From the NCBI RefSeq assembly GCF_005771495.1, contig NZ_VAUW01000009.1, positions 85,252 to 149,251 on the forward strand: DNA of 64,000 bases, in the 5' to 3' direction. Both the position numbers and the translations under genes were made by a program. This document shows, one piece after another, positions 29,390 through 37,363 of this stretch. Position 1 is the first letter of the stretch. Every line of letters begins with the position of its first letter. A model generated the notes under the pieces. It was given only the letters and a program-made list of their open reading frames with translations. It was not told the DNA's origin and made no database searches. This DNA comes from Maribacter sp. ACAM166. GTDB lineage: Bacteria; Bacteroidota; Bacteroidia; Flavobacteriales; Flavobacteriaceae.

Positions 29390-31681
29390 TTAATTCGCCT
29401 TAATTATAGTCAAAATTCTATTTTTAGCTGACAAGGTTCCAGCGTCAATATTCCATCTTACATCAATCGTTTCTCCTTGAGCAATTGTAGCCATTGCTTG
29501 CAAAGCAACATCTGCCCTATTAGTTGTTGTTGTTCTAATTCTGCTAGAATTGGGAATTAGTACTCCATTTTGATACAGGCTAAAAGTAGCAATACCATCA
29601 GTCTCCTCAACTACGGTTGTTTCTCCTGCAGGATAAACTGTTCCGTTAACAGTCGCATCATCAAAGCCAGTTAAAGCACCAGAACCTGTTGCTAAATCTC
29701 CATTATAAGTGGATGCTCCAGTATTTCCTAATCCTCCTGTAGCTGTAAACATTACAAAAGTGTTTATTGTTCTAAAGTTAATAGAAGAAGTACCAGACGG
29801 AAGTGAAGCTGTACCTGGACCAAAAGAAATTGCCCCTCCGGTACTTAACATGCGTCCTTCAAGTTCTGATCCAGCTCCTGCAGACACAGCGGCTCCGTGA
29901 GAAATAAGATTTCCAAACATTATTGTATTGGCACCTAGCCCAATAGCTCCTTCTGCTACCCAGTGTATATTACTTGCTGAAGCATTATTTTGTAAAACAA
30001 CTTCTACACTAGCAGCCGTATTAAATGCCCCTGGTGTTTTAAAAACAAAAATAGCATCAGAATCACCTTCTGCGTCTAAATAAATTGTTCCTGAAAGTGA
30101 TAATGCTCCATTAAAATAATATACCCCTGGTGTAAAGACTACTCCAGTTGAAATAGCGATAGGTAGAGAAACCTCAGTTACTGGAAGATTATTTATTTCA
30201 TTATAAACAACATTTAAATCTTCAATTCCTTGTGATGTACTTATAACATTTGAACTATTGGCAGGAGAAATACTGTACTGACTATTAAAAAACACCAAAT
30301 ATGACCCAGGTTCTGGTGATTTACTCATTCCGGACATTAAAACATCAGAAGTAGAGGAGGTAGATATATTTTCTGAATCATCAATAGAACTATAACTCGC
30401 CGATTCTCCTTGAAGCCCTTGTGGTCCTGTTTCTCCTTTTAATGAAGTAACAAATTCAGTTTGGTTCCCTATATTTCCTTCAGAAAGCCATGTTTCATAG
30501 GCTGATGCGCCAGTTTCTCCTATCGCACCAGTTGACCCATTAATTCCATTTTTACCATCAGAACCGTCATTTCCTGTGGCTCCATTTACGCCATCAGTTC
30601 CGGCTGCACCTTGTGAACCTGGTTCTCCGTCTGTACCATCAGTACCGGCAATACCTTGTATCCCCTGAGCACCTTGTGAGCCTGTTTCTCCTAAAGTACC
30701 AGAATCACCCTTGGCTCCAGTTGCTCCAATAGCACCGTTATTTCCGTCTATTCCGTCAATACCTTTAGTTCCAGCGGCTCCATCAACACCATTGGCTCCA
30801 GTATCTCCGTTTGCTCCATCAATACCGTTCGTTCCAGCGGCTCCATCAACACCATTGGCTCCAGTATCTCCGTTTGCTCCATCAACACCGTTCGTTCCAG
30901 CAGCTCCATCAACACCATTGGCTCCGGTATCTCCGTTTATTCCATTAACACCGTTTGTTCCATCAACACCGTTCGTTCCAGAAATTCCATCAACACCATT
31001 GGCTCCAGTATCTCCGTTTGTTCCATCAATACCGTTCGTTCCAGCGGCTCCATCAACACCATTGGCTCCAGTATCTCCGTTTGCTCCATCAACACCGTTC
31101 GTTCCATCAACACCATCAACACCATTGGCTCCGGCATCTCCATTTGTTCCATCAATACCGTTCGTTCCAGCGGCACCTTTTGCTCCAAGAGCACCGTCAA
31201 TACCGTTTGGTCCAATTAAACCAATAGCTCCGTCTGCACCATTTATGCCTATCGGTCCATCAAGACCATTTATTCCAGCGTCTCCTTTTGCACCATTAAC
31301 TCCGGCTGCACCTTGTGAACCTGTTTCTCCGTCTGTACCATCATTTCCAGCAACACCTTGTATCCCTTGGTCACCTTTTTCACCTCGACTAAGGCTTGCC
31401 CCATTGTTTCCGCCTGAAACCCAATTTGGTCTATCTTTAGTACCTATATTGTTCTCAATAGCATTCACTTTGGTATTAAAAATCATCAAACCCTTAGCAG
31501 GTCTGAAAATTAAGTCACGTTCTATTGTGCTCATTCTAGGCATAAGAAATCCTTTGCTAGTAGAACTGATATCTAAAATCGAGGATTCATCAGGGGTTTT
31601 GGTGCCAATTCCAGTTTGAGCACTAATACCCCCCGAAATAAGAACAATAAAAAATATGAAGTAATGATATACTTTTTGCAT
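29390..31681 (-). CDS. Collagen-like surface protein with jelly roll carrying an inserted ice-binding (DUF3494-like) domain
   Basis: A 763-residue exported protein. A Sec signal (FIFFIVLISGGISAQ) is followed by the Bacteroidetes fibre head motif (GIGTKTPDESSILDISSTSK, GFLMPRMSTIERD). Gly-X-Y collagen-like triplets fill about residues 97-425, mostly GTNGVDG and GANGDTG. Then comes the first part of a C1q/BclA-like jelly roll (DVLMSGMSKSPEPGSYLVFF, about 427-468). An ice-binding-like segment follows (DLNVVYNEINNLP, FTPGVYYFNGALSLSG, AIFVFKTPGAF, LEGRMLSTGGAIS, about 485-615). A stretch like the normal N-terminus of that domain comes next (INTFVMFTATGGLGNTG, LTGFDDATVNGTV, about 635-683). The rest of the jelly roll is at 695-763 (DGIATFSLYQNGVLIPNSSR, RWNIDAGTLSAKNRILTI). 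No T9SS tail is present. The gene lies 38 bp downstream of its T9SS-tailed partner, forming an operon. Confidence 0.82.
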   Translation of the reverse strand: MQKVYHYFIFFIVLISGGISAQTGIGTKTPDESSILDISSTSKGFLMPRMSTIERDLIFRPAKGLMIFNTKVNAIENNIGTKDRPNWVSGGNNGASLSRGEKGDQGIQGVAGNDGTDGETGSQGAAGVNGAKGDAGINGLDGPIGINGADGAIGLIGPNGIDGALGAKGAAGTNGIDGTNGDAGANGVDGVDGTNGVDGANGDTGANGVDGAAGTNGIDGTNGDTGANGVDGISGTNGVDGTNGVNGINGDTGANGVDGAAGTNGVDGANGDTGANGVDGAAGTNGIDGANGDTGANGVDGAAGTKGIDGIDGNNGAIGATGAKGDSGTLGETGSQGAQGIQGIAGTDGTDGEPGSQGAAGTDGVNGATGNDGSDGKNGINGSTGAIGETGASAYETWLSEGNIGNQTEFVTSLKGETGPQGLQGESASYSSIDDSENISTSSTSDVLMSGMSKSPEPGSYLVFFNSQYSISPANSSNVISTSQGIEDLNVVYNEINNLPVTEVSLPIAISTGVVFTPGVYYFNGALSLSGTIYLDAEGDSDAIFVFKTPGAFNTAASVEVVLQNNASASNIHWVAEGAIGLGANTIMFGNLISHGAAVSAGAGSELEGRMLSTGGAISFGPGTASLPSGTSSINFRTINTFVMFTATGGLGNTGASTYNGDLATGSGALTGFDDATVNGTVYPAGETTVVEETDGIATFSLYQNGVLIPNSSRIRTTTTNRADVALQAMATIAQGETIDVRWNIDAGTLSAKNRILTIIKAN
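30780..31170 (-). repeat. 63-bp tandem repeats in collagen-like region
   Basis: Near-identical units of 63 bp (21 residues, for example GTNGVDGANGDTGANGVDGAA) repeat about six times within the collagen-like gene. Such arrays are prone to copy-number change by recombination or slippage. Confidence 0.8.
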
Positions 31682-31719
31682 AATTATTATTTTTAATAAA
31701 ATTTATTGTTGATTAAAAT

Positions 31720-32775
31720 CTAATACCCACCACTAATTATTTTATTTTTAAAAAGCGAGGTAGTATTAGTCAATTCAGTTGTTACAATGTACACACCAAG
31801 GTCATAATTGAAAGGTTGGTTGTGTTTGAGTACTCCATTTAATTTTTTAAAGAAAATTAAATTCCCTGCAATATCATGAACACGTAAAGTTTTTAAAGGT
31901 TGGGAAGTTTCAATAAAAAGTCTATTTTTATTTACAAATACTATCACTTCTACTATATTGGGCAAGGTAATTAGTTGCTGTTCTATTGTAGTACCTAATG
32001 AAAAGGCCGAATAAACCGATAGGTCTACTTCTGAATTCGTACTAATAGAACCCGAATTCAAGCTACTTAATTCGCCTAGTAAAGAATACTCATCAACCAT
32101 TGAAGGTATGGTGACCCACACAGAACCATTCCAACCTACAATAGTTAAATTAGATAGTGATGATGTTAAGTCTGAAATAGCACTTGAAGGTCTCCAACTA
32201 AGCGAAATACTAGTATTTATTCCCTTACTATTTATATCCCAATATTCAACCGAAGAGATAGATGAGATAGATGTATCCAAAGCATCACCGATCGAATTTG
32301 GTGCCGACCTAAAATACGCAGCATCTACATCGCCACTAGTTGATGGTATTACTTGAATTGGTGCATAAATACCTGATTGTCCTATCGGTAAAATGAACGC
32401 TTCGTTACTTTGAGTTTGAGCATATCCATCTAAAAAATGAAAATCGCTGGCTTCGCTCCATGACTCTCCATTTGAAAAAGACAGAACACCATAATTTACT
32501 TTCGTTCTGCTAGTTTTTACTGAACCTACACCAAAATTAAAATCGGCTCCCGTATGAAGGAAGCTATTTTCACCTATATATATGTCACTGTTGTTTTGAA
32601 CTTGTGCCTGTAGCGTAGCTAATTTAAAAAAGATGGTTACCACTATAATAAAAGGAAAAAACAATTTTATATTTTGATTAATACTTATAAAAAAACTTTC
32701 GAATTTTGTGCTACACTTTATAATTGAAGTAACTTCAAATACATCCGTATAATTAACTAAGTAGTTTTTTTTCAT
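31720..32775 (-). CDS. Secreted hypothetical protein with T9SS-like C-terminal domain (cassette partner, copy A)
   Basis: A 351-residue protein of a three-member family in this window (others at 37364 and 38654). An unusually long n-region of about 40 residues precedes a hydrophobic segment (LFFPFIIVVTIFF) and a probable cleavage site after LQA-QVQ. Conserved family segments are NNSDIYIGENSFLHTGADFN, FLDGYAQTQSNEAFILPIGQ, AAYFRSAPNSIG and ISLSWRPSSAISDLTSS. The last 80 residues (RLFIETSQPLKTLRVHDIAG ... YDLGVYIVTTEL ... KIISGGY) resemble a T9SS sorting domain, closest to type C. It ends 38 bp before the collagen-like gene, so the two are co-transcribed. Function unknown. Expected to be secreted or surface-attached. 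Confidence 0.8.
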   Translation of the reverse strand: MKKNYLVNYTDVFEVTSIIKCSTKFESFFISINQNIKLFFPFIIVVTIFFKLATLQAQVQNNSDIYIGENSFLHTGADFNFGVGSVKTSRTKVNYGVLSFSNGESWSEASDFHFLDGYAQTQSNEAFILPIGQSGIYAPIQVIPSTSGDVDAAYFRSAPNSIGDALDTSISSISSVEYWDINSKGINTSISLSWRPSSAISDLTSSLSNLTIVGWNGSVWVTIPSMVDEYSLLGELSSLNSGSISTNSEVDLSVYSAFSLGTTIEQQLITLPNIVEVIVFVNKNRLFIETSQPLKTLRVHDIAGNLIFFKKLNGVLKHNQPFNYDLGVYIVTTELTNTTSLFKNKIISGGY

Positions 32776-32792
32776 GTAGTTTATCTTAGATT

Positions 32793-33235
32793 AAAATCTA
32801 ATACCTACTAATTTTTTCTTGTTTATAAGCAGCGTAGCATTATCTAATTGAGTGGTTAAAGTATATTAACCTAACTAATAATTCAAATAAAAATTGCGCA
32901 ACAGACTCTTTATCTGTTGTTTACGAAAGTTTTCAACTGTAATATCATGAATTATTAAAGTCTTTGAAGGTTAAAAAACTTCAATAAATAATTTTTTAAT
33001 AGTTACAGATACTATCAATTATACTTTAGCAAACTCAGGAACCAGGAGCTATTAAGTTGTAGTCATATTAATAAAGCCAATAAGTCTACTTCTGAATTTA
33101 AGTTGCTTAATATTCCTAGTATAAAATACTCTCCACCTATTGAAGGTATAATGATACTCACAGAGCCATTCTAGCCTACACTGTTTAAATTAGATTTTGA
33201 AGATGTTATTAAAAACCTAATACAGGCTAATGAAC
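32793..33235 (-). pseudogene. Degenerate copy of the T9SS-tailed cassette-partner family (C-terminal half)
   Basis: The plus-strand text from 32793 (attaaaatctaatacctac...) follows, base for base with many substitutions and small gaps, the 3' half of the three intact paralogues. Matching pieces include the codons for the terminal Tyr stop, the segment around aatatcatgaa, tcaataaat, ccaataagtctacttctgaatt and tattgaaggtat. Stops and indels abolish the reading frame. It sits immediately upstream of copy A, so it is a fourth, dead cassette partner. The 5' half is replaced by the IS110 remnant. Confidence 0.7.
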
Positions 33236-33239
33236 AAGA

Positions 33240-33645
33240 GTTGTTCACACAAATGAACACGACACCTGTGGTATAGGTAAGAAGATCTCAATGCTTTTGA
33301 TTGTTTAAACGAACGGCTTTCGTGATTTTGAAAGCCCAAGACAATTATCCTCATATTTTGGTCTTACGCCCAACGAGCGAAAATCTGTAAGTAGCATACA
33401 GGACAGCTCTCGAATAAGGAAGACAGGAGATTTATCAGCGAGAAATCATTTTTTCCTGCGCAGTTTTACCACCTGAATTCATAAGTCCTCAATGCACGGC
33501 GTTGTTTTGCTGAATCATACGAACTAAAAGATGAAAGAAAAAAAATTGGTTATAATCACTGAATGTAATACATTGATACAATAGGCATGCGAAAAATTTA
33601 CATCAAGCTCGGATTATGATAGAAATTATGTAGATAGATAAAGCT
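33240..33645 (+). mobile_element. Degenerate IS110-family transposase remnant
   Basis: Plus-strand frames give, with several stops and shifts, TNGFRDFESPRQLSSYFGLT, SRIRKTGDLSARNHFFLRSF, KKLVIITECNTLIQ and SSDYDRNYV. These follow, in order, the C-terminal Transposase_20 domain of IS110-family proteins (the GF-x-NFxSPRQLASYxGLxP block, the GD-x-xIR-x-LLF block, and the final block with a conserved N-x-L-I). No inverted repeats were found, as expected for IS110. It is non-functional and lies between a dead and a live cassette, so it may record a past rearrangement. Confidence 0.65.
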
Positions 33646-33718
33646 AAATTTTAGTTGTTTTTAGCTCAGTTCTTTGTGTTGAAATTTTTAACCGAACCAT
33701 AACGAGTTCAATTCTTTA

Positions 33719-33937
33719 CTAGCTTAATAAAATACCAAGAGTATAAACACGAAAAAGAATCGCTAATTTTCTTCCAAAAATTTTATTATCAAAAAAATAC
33801 ATAAGGATTAAAGTTAATACAACTCCCCTGATTGTAACGTACATACCCTTTGTAAAGACTGCTATTTTCGGCATATACATTCGAATACAGATGCCACAAA
33901 ACAGTAACGATACCCCAAAAAAGATGTTTAAAAGCAT
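33719..33937 (-). CDS. Small hydrophobic hypothetical protein
   Basis: A 72-residue frame of two to three hydrophobic segments (LLNIFFGVSLLFCGICIRMY, MYVTIRGVVLTLILMYFF). Its ATG overlaps the end of the broken upstream frame by 8 bases (ATGCTTTTAA), an arrangement typical of coupled genes, which favours a real although perhaps non-functional small gene. I do not recognise the family. Confidence 0.35.
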   Translation of the reverse strand: MLLNIFFGVSLLFCGICIRMYMPKIAVFTKGMYVTIRGVVLTLILMYFFDNKIFGRKLAILFRVYTLGILLS

Positions 33938-34140
33938 ACGGGCTTATTTGTGATACTTTTTATGATCGTTCCTTTTTTTAAAGAATAAAAGGTGATGCCA
34001 CTTTTTTTTACAATTGCACCTCTTGTGTTTTGATTGTAAGTACCCGTCTTAAAAAAGAGAACGTCACCCTCTTGATTTTTTAATTTTTACAGCCATCCAT
34101 AATGTTGGACTCAATTCACCTTCTACTACAGTTGTTCGTT
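33930..34140 (-). pseudogene. Frameshifted unrecognised gene upstream of the small membrane protein
   Basis: On the minus strand, VVEGELSPTLWMAVKIKKS runs into a stop. A shifted frame then continues GDVLFFKTGTYNQNTRGAIV and KKSGITFYSLKKGTIIKSIT to a TAA near 33930. The two halves join sensibly if one frameshift is repaired. The family is not recognised. The remainder up to 34508 shows no feature. Confidence 0.35.
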
Positions 34141-34508
34141 TTGTTGTATAACGACTTCATTTTTTGAGAAGCTAGTATCTTAAAAAAATAATACAATTCC
34201 ATTGAAGTGCTATGCGACCATTATTCATGATAAAAATAACCAAGAGCGCTGTGAATAAAGCTAATTTGAAACGCAAATAGTGTCTTTCGATTTGTCCTAA
34301 TAGCTATTATCCTTTTTAATATTGACTTAATTAGTTATTTAACTAGAGACTTTAATTTTAGTTAACGGGTTTTTGGAAAAAACTTTTTTTAATACTTTAT
34401 ACTAAAATAATGGGCTTTTGAGTATATGTCGGGTGTGGACTTCAAACCTGGCACAATATGTTTATATATAAAAAACAGTGGTTTTGAAAGCCTTAACCTA
34501 CCTGTATT

Positions 34509-34543
34509 AAAAAAGCGCAAGCCATAGTGGCTTGCGCTTTTTT
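34509..34543. terminator. Bidirectional terminator hairpin
   Basis: A 16-bp perfect stem (AAAAAAGCGCAAGCCA at 34509-34524 with 34528-34543) and a 3-nt loop, 49 bp past the stop of the second collagen-like gene on the minus strand. A/T tracts flank both sides. Confidence 0.92.
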
Positions 34544-34591
34544 TAACTAAATTATTACTATACTAGTAGTCGTTCTTTAACCTTACTTGTA

Positions 34592-37327
34592 TTATTGATT
34601 TGTTACGACGGGTTCTTCAACAGGAACCTCCATAGGAAGTTCTGGTGTCGGATTAACCTTTATTAAGGTTAAAACCCTATTGTCTACAGACAAAGTTCCC
34701 GCATCAATACTCCATCTTGCCTCTATACGTTCACCTTCAGCAATAGTAGCCATTGCTTGTAAAGTAACATCTACCGTATTAACTTTTGTTGTTCTTGTTC
34801 TGGTAGAATTAGGAATTAACTCCCCATGGTTATAAAGGCTAAACGTGGCATTACCATCAAGCTCCTTAATTACTTCAACATTCCCACCAGCTGGAACAAT
34901 TTCTCCAGTATGATTAGCGTCTGTAAAGCCTGATATAGCACCAGCTTTAGTTGATACTTGTCCTTCAACCGCTCCACCTGTGTTTGCAATTGCCCCAGCT
35001 TTTGTAAGCATAACAAAAGAATGTACAGCTCCCATGCTAATTTCAGAAATGGCTTCGGGAACAGAAATTTCTCCTCCTGAAATAGCTATGGCTCCTCCGA
35101 GACTTAACATTCTTCCATCCACCGTACAACCAGCACCGACAGCCACAGCAATCTTAGATAATAGATTTCCATGAATTATGGTACCTGCTCCTAACCCAAT
35201 AGCTCCAGTGGATACCCAAAAAATATTTTCCGCCGATGCTCCGTTTATTAATTCAACTGTAACCCCAGCAGTCGTATTAAACGCACCTCCTGTTTTAAAA
35301 ACGTACACTCCGGCTCCATCTAACGTGACATCGGTTCCAATGCTTAAAGCTCCTCCGTAAGAATATGTACCTGGCGTAATTGTTTTGCCCCCAATATTAG
35401 TAGCAGCTCCGGTATGACTACCTTTCATGGCATCAATATCTTTAAAGAGTTTTTGTAAATCCGTAAGTGCATCTTTTGTAGTTACAGTAGCTACCTCATA
35501 AGCTGGTTCAATACTATATTCACTATTAAAAAAGACCAAATAATTTCCAGCAATAGGTGCTTTACTCATTCCGTTTATTTCAACAGCAGAAGATGAGGAA
35601 GTCGAAATACTTCCTGAATCATCAATAGAATTAGAGCTAGGCGACTCACCTTCAATTCCTTGTGGCCCAACCTCTCCTGTTTCTCCAATTTCTCCTTTTA
35701 GTGAAGCAATAAATTCAGCTTTATCTCCTACATTGACTCCATTTGCTTCACTACCCCATATTTCATAGGCTGATGCACCCGTATCTCCTGTCGTACCGAT
35801 TGATCCATTACTTCCGTTTGTACCATCAGCACCGTCATTTCCTGTTGCTCCATTTGCCCCAGTTGCTCCGGTATCTCCTTTAGCACCTTCTTCACCGTCA
35901 TATCCATTATTTCCATTTTTTCCATTTTCTCCATTTACTCCTGCCTCTCCTTGTGCTCCTGTTTGTCCTTGTGCACCATCTTCTCCTTGTGCTCCATTAA
36001 CTCCATCTTGGCCATCAGCTCCATTAACCCCTGGTGCTCCGTCTTCTCCGTCTGCACCATCTAAACCATTTGTAAACTGATCTTGAGTACCACCAGTATT
36101 TGTTTCTAACCAAATTTCAAAAGCTGATTTCCCATCTGCTCCATCAGTACCGTCAACTCCATCTTGGCCATCAGCTCCATTAATCCCTGGTGCTCCGTCT
36201 TCTCCGTTTGCACCATCTAAACCATTAGCAAAGTCATCTGGAGTACCGCCAGTATTTGTTTCTAACCAAATTTCAAAAGCTGATTTCCCATCTGCTCCAT
36301 TAGTACCGTCAACTCCATCTTGGCCATCAGCTCCATTAACACCTGGTGCTCCGTCTTCTCCGTCTGCACCATCTAAACCATTTGTAAACTGATCTTGAGT
36401 ACCGCCAGTGTTTGTTTCTAACCAAATTTCAAAAGCTGATTTCCCATCTGCTCCATCTTGGCCATCAGCTCCATTAACCCCTGGTGCTCCGTCTTCTCCG
36501 TCTGCACCATCTAAACCATTTGTAAACTGATCTTGAGTACCACCAGTATTTGTTTCTAACCAAATTTCAAAAGCTGATTTCCCATCTGCTCCATCAGTAC
36601 CATCAACTCCATCTTGGCCATCAGCTCCATTAATCCCTGGTGCTCCGTCTTCTCCGTTTGCACCATCTAAACCATTAGCAAAGTCATCTGGAGTACCGCC
36701 AGTATTTGTTTCTAACCAAATTTCAAAAGCTGATTTCCCATCTGCTCCTGTTGCTCCTTGTACTCCAGGTAAACCTTGTGGGCCTTGTTCTCCAGTATCA
36801 CCTTTTGCACCATTGGTAAAGTCATCTGGATTTGCGTTTGGATTTGCAATTTCCCAAATTTCTAAAGCCGATAGACCATCTGCTCCGTTTGCTCCTGGTA
36901 AACCTTGTGGTCCCTGTGCTCCATCATTTAAAGCTGCAAAAAACTCATCTTCTGAGCCATAATTTCCTAATGTTAACCATATATCATATGCAGATTTCCC
37001 GTCATCTCCATGAGCTCCTTTTGGTCCTCTTGATCCTCTTGCTCCTTTTTCACCTTTATCTGAAGCCCATATTGGCTCATCTTTAGTGCCTACATTGTTT
37101 TCCACTGTATTAGCTGTAGTATTAAAAATCATCAATCCCTTAGCAGGTCTGAAAATTAAGTCACGTTCTATTGTACTCAATCTAGGCATAAGAAATCCTT
37201 TACTCGTAGATCTGATTTCTAAAATCGAAGATTCATCAGGGTTGTTAGTGCCAATTCCTGTTTGAGCACTTACACCCACCGAAATAAGTATAATTAAAAA
37301 AAATAGGGGACTTTTGAATTTTTTCAT
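34592..37327 (-). CDS. Large collagen-like surface protein with jelly roll and inserted ice-binding-like domain (copy B)
   Basis: A 911-residue paralogue of the protein at 29390. A Sec signal and the same fibre head (GIGTNNPDESSILEIRSTSK, FLMPRLSTIERDLIF) precede collagen-like triplets over about 93-560. The triplets are interrupted eight times by an SAxEIWL module (for example KSAFEIWLETNTGGTPDDF), five of them nearly identical. The jelly-roll first part (INGMSKAPIAGNYLVFF, about 567-605), the ice-binding-like body (ITPGTYSYGGALSIG, GVYVFKTGGAFNTT, VDGRMLSLGGAIAISG, about 620-750), the displaced N-terminal-like piece (VHSFVMLTKAGAIANTG, about 768-818) and the jelly-roll second part (ATFSLYNHGELIPNSTR, RWSIDAGTLSVDNRVLTL, about 820-890) follow in the same order as in copy A. 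The tail is Pro/Glu-rich. It lies 36 bp downstream of its T9SS-tailed partner. Confidence 0.82.
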   Translation of the reverse strand: MKKFKSPLFFLIILISVGVSAQTGIGTNNPDESSILEIRSTSKGFLMPRLSTIERDLIFRPAKGLMIFNTTANTVENNVGTKDEPIWASDKGEKGARGSRGPKGAHGDDGKSAYDIWLTLGNYGSEDEFFAALNDGAQGPQGLPGANGADGLSALEIWEIANPNANPDDFTNGAKGDTGEQGPQGLPGVQGATGADGKSAFEIWLETNTGGTPDDFANGLDGANGEDGAPGINGADGQDGVDGTDGADGKSAFEIWLETNTGGTQDQFTNGLDGADGEDGAPGVNGADGQDGADGKSAFEIWLETNTGGTQDQFTNGLDGADGEDGAPGVNGADGQDGVDGTNGADGKSAFEIWLETNTGGTPDDFANGLDGANGEDGAPGINGADGQDGVDGTDGADGKSAFEIWLETNTGGTQDQFTNGLDGADGEDGAPGVNGADGQDGVNGAQGEDGAQGQTGAQGEAGVNGENGKNGNNGYDGEEGAKGDTGATGANGATGNDGADGTNGSNGSIGTTGDTGASAYEIWGSEANGVNVGDKAEFIASLKGEIGETGEVGPQGIEGESPSSNSIDDSGSISTSSSSAVEINGMSKAPIAGNYLVFFNSEYSIEPAYEVATVTTKDALTDLQKLFKDIDAMKGSHTGAATNIGGKTITPGTYSYGGALSIGTDVTLDGAGVYVFKTGGAFNTTAGVTVELINGASAENIFWVSTGAIGLGAGTIIHGNLLSKIAVAVGAGCTVDGRMLSLGGAIAISGGEISVPEAISEISMGAVHSFVMLTKAGAIANTGGAVEGQVSTKAGAISGFTDANHTGEIVPAGGNVEVIKELDGNATFSLYNHGELIPNSTRTRTTKVNTVDVTLQAMATIAEGERIEARWSIDAGTLSVDNRVLTLIKVNPTPELPMEVPVEEPVVTNQ
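36060..36760 (-). repeat. Tandem repeats of about 150 bp encoding collagen plus SAFEIWL modules
   Basis: Five near-identical direct repeats of roughly 145-165 bp, each encoding about 22 residues of the SAFEIWLETNTGG module followed by 25-30 residues of Gly-X-Y triplets. They occur at about 36060, 36220, 36375, 36520 and 36665. Unit length differs by whole triplets, a sign of recent expansion and slippage. Confidence 0.8.
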
Positions 37328-37363
37328 TGGTTGTCTTTTAATATAATTTGTTATTGATAAGAT

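Noticed and set aside
30711..31619. A 302-codon open frame on the plus strand with Pro-rich PSTPFVPAAP-type repeats
   Set aside because: It is the exact antisense of the collagen-like coding repeats. Gly-X-Y codons read backwards give Pro-rich frames, and the minus-strand protein has a signal peptide and known domains.
30780..36760. Regular DNA repeats that could be taken for a CRISPR array
   Set aside because: Repeats are contiguous and in frame, without unique spacers of constant length, and they encode collagen-like protein. No cas genes are present.
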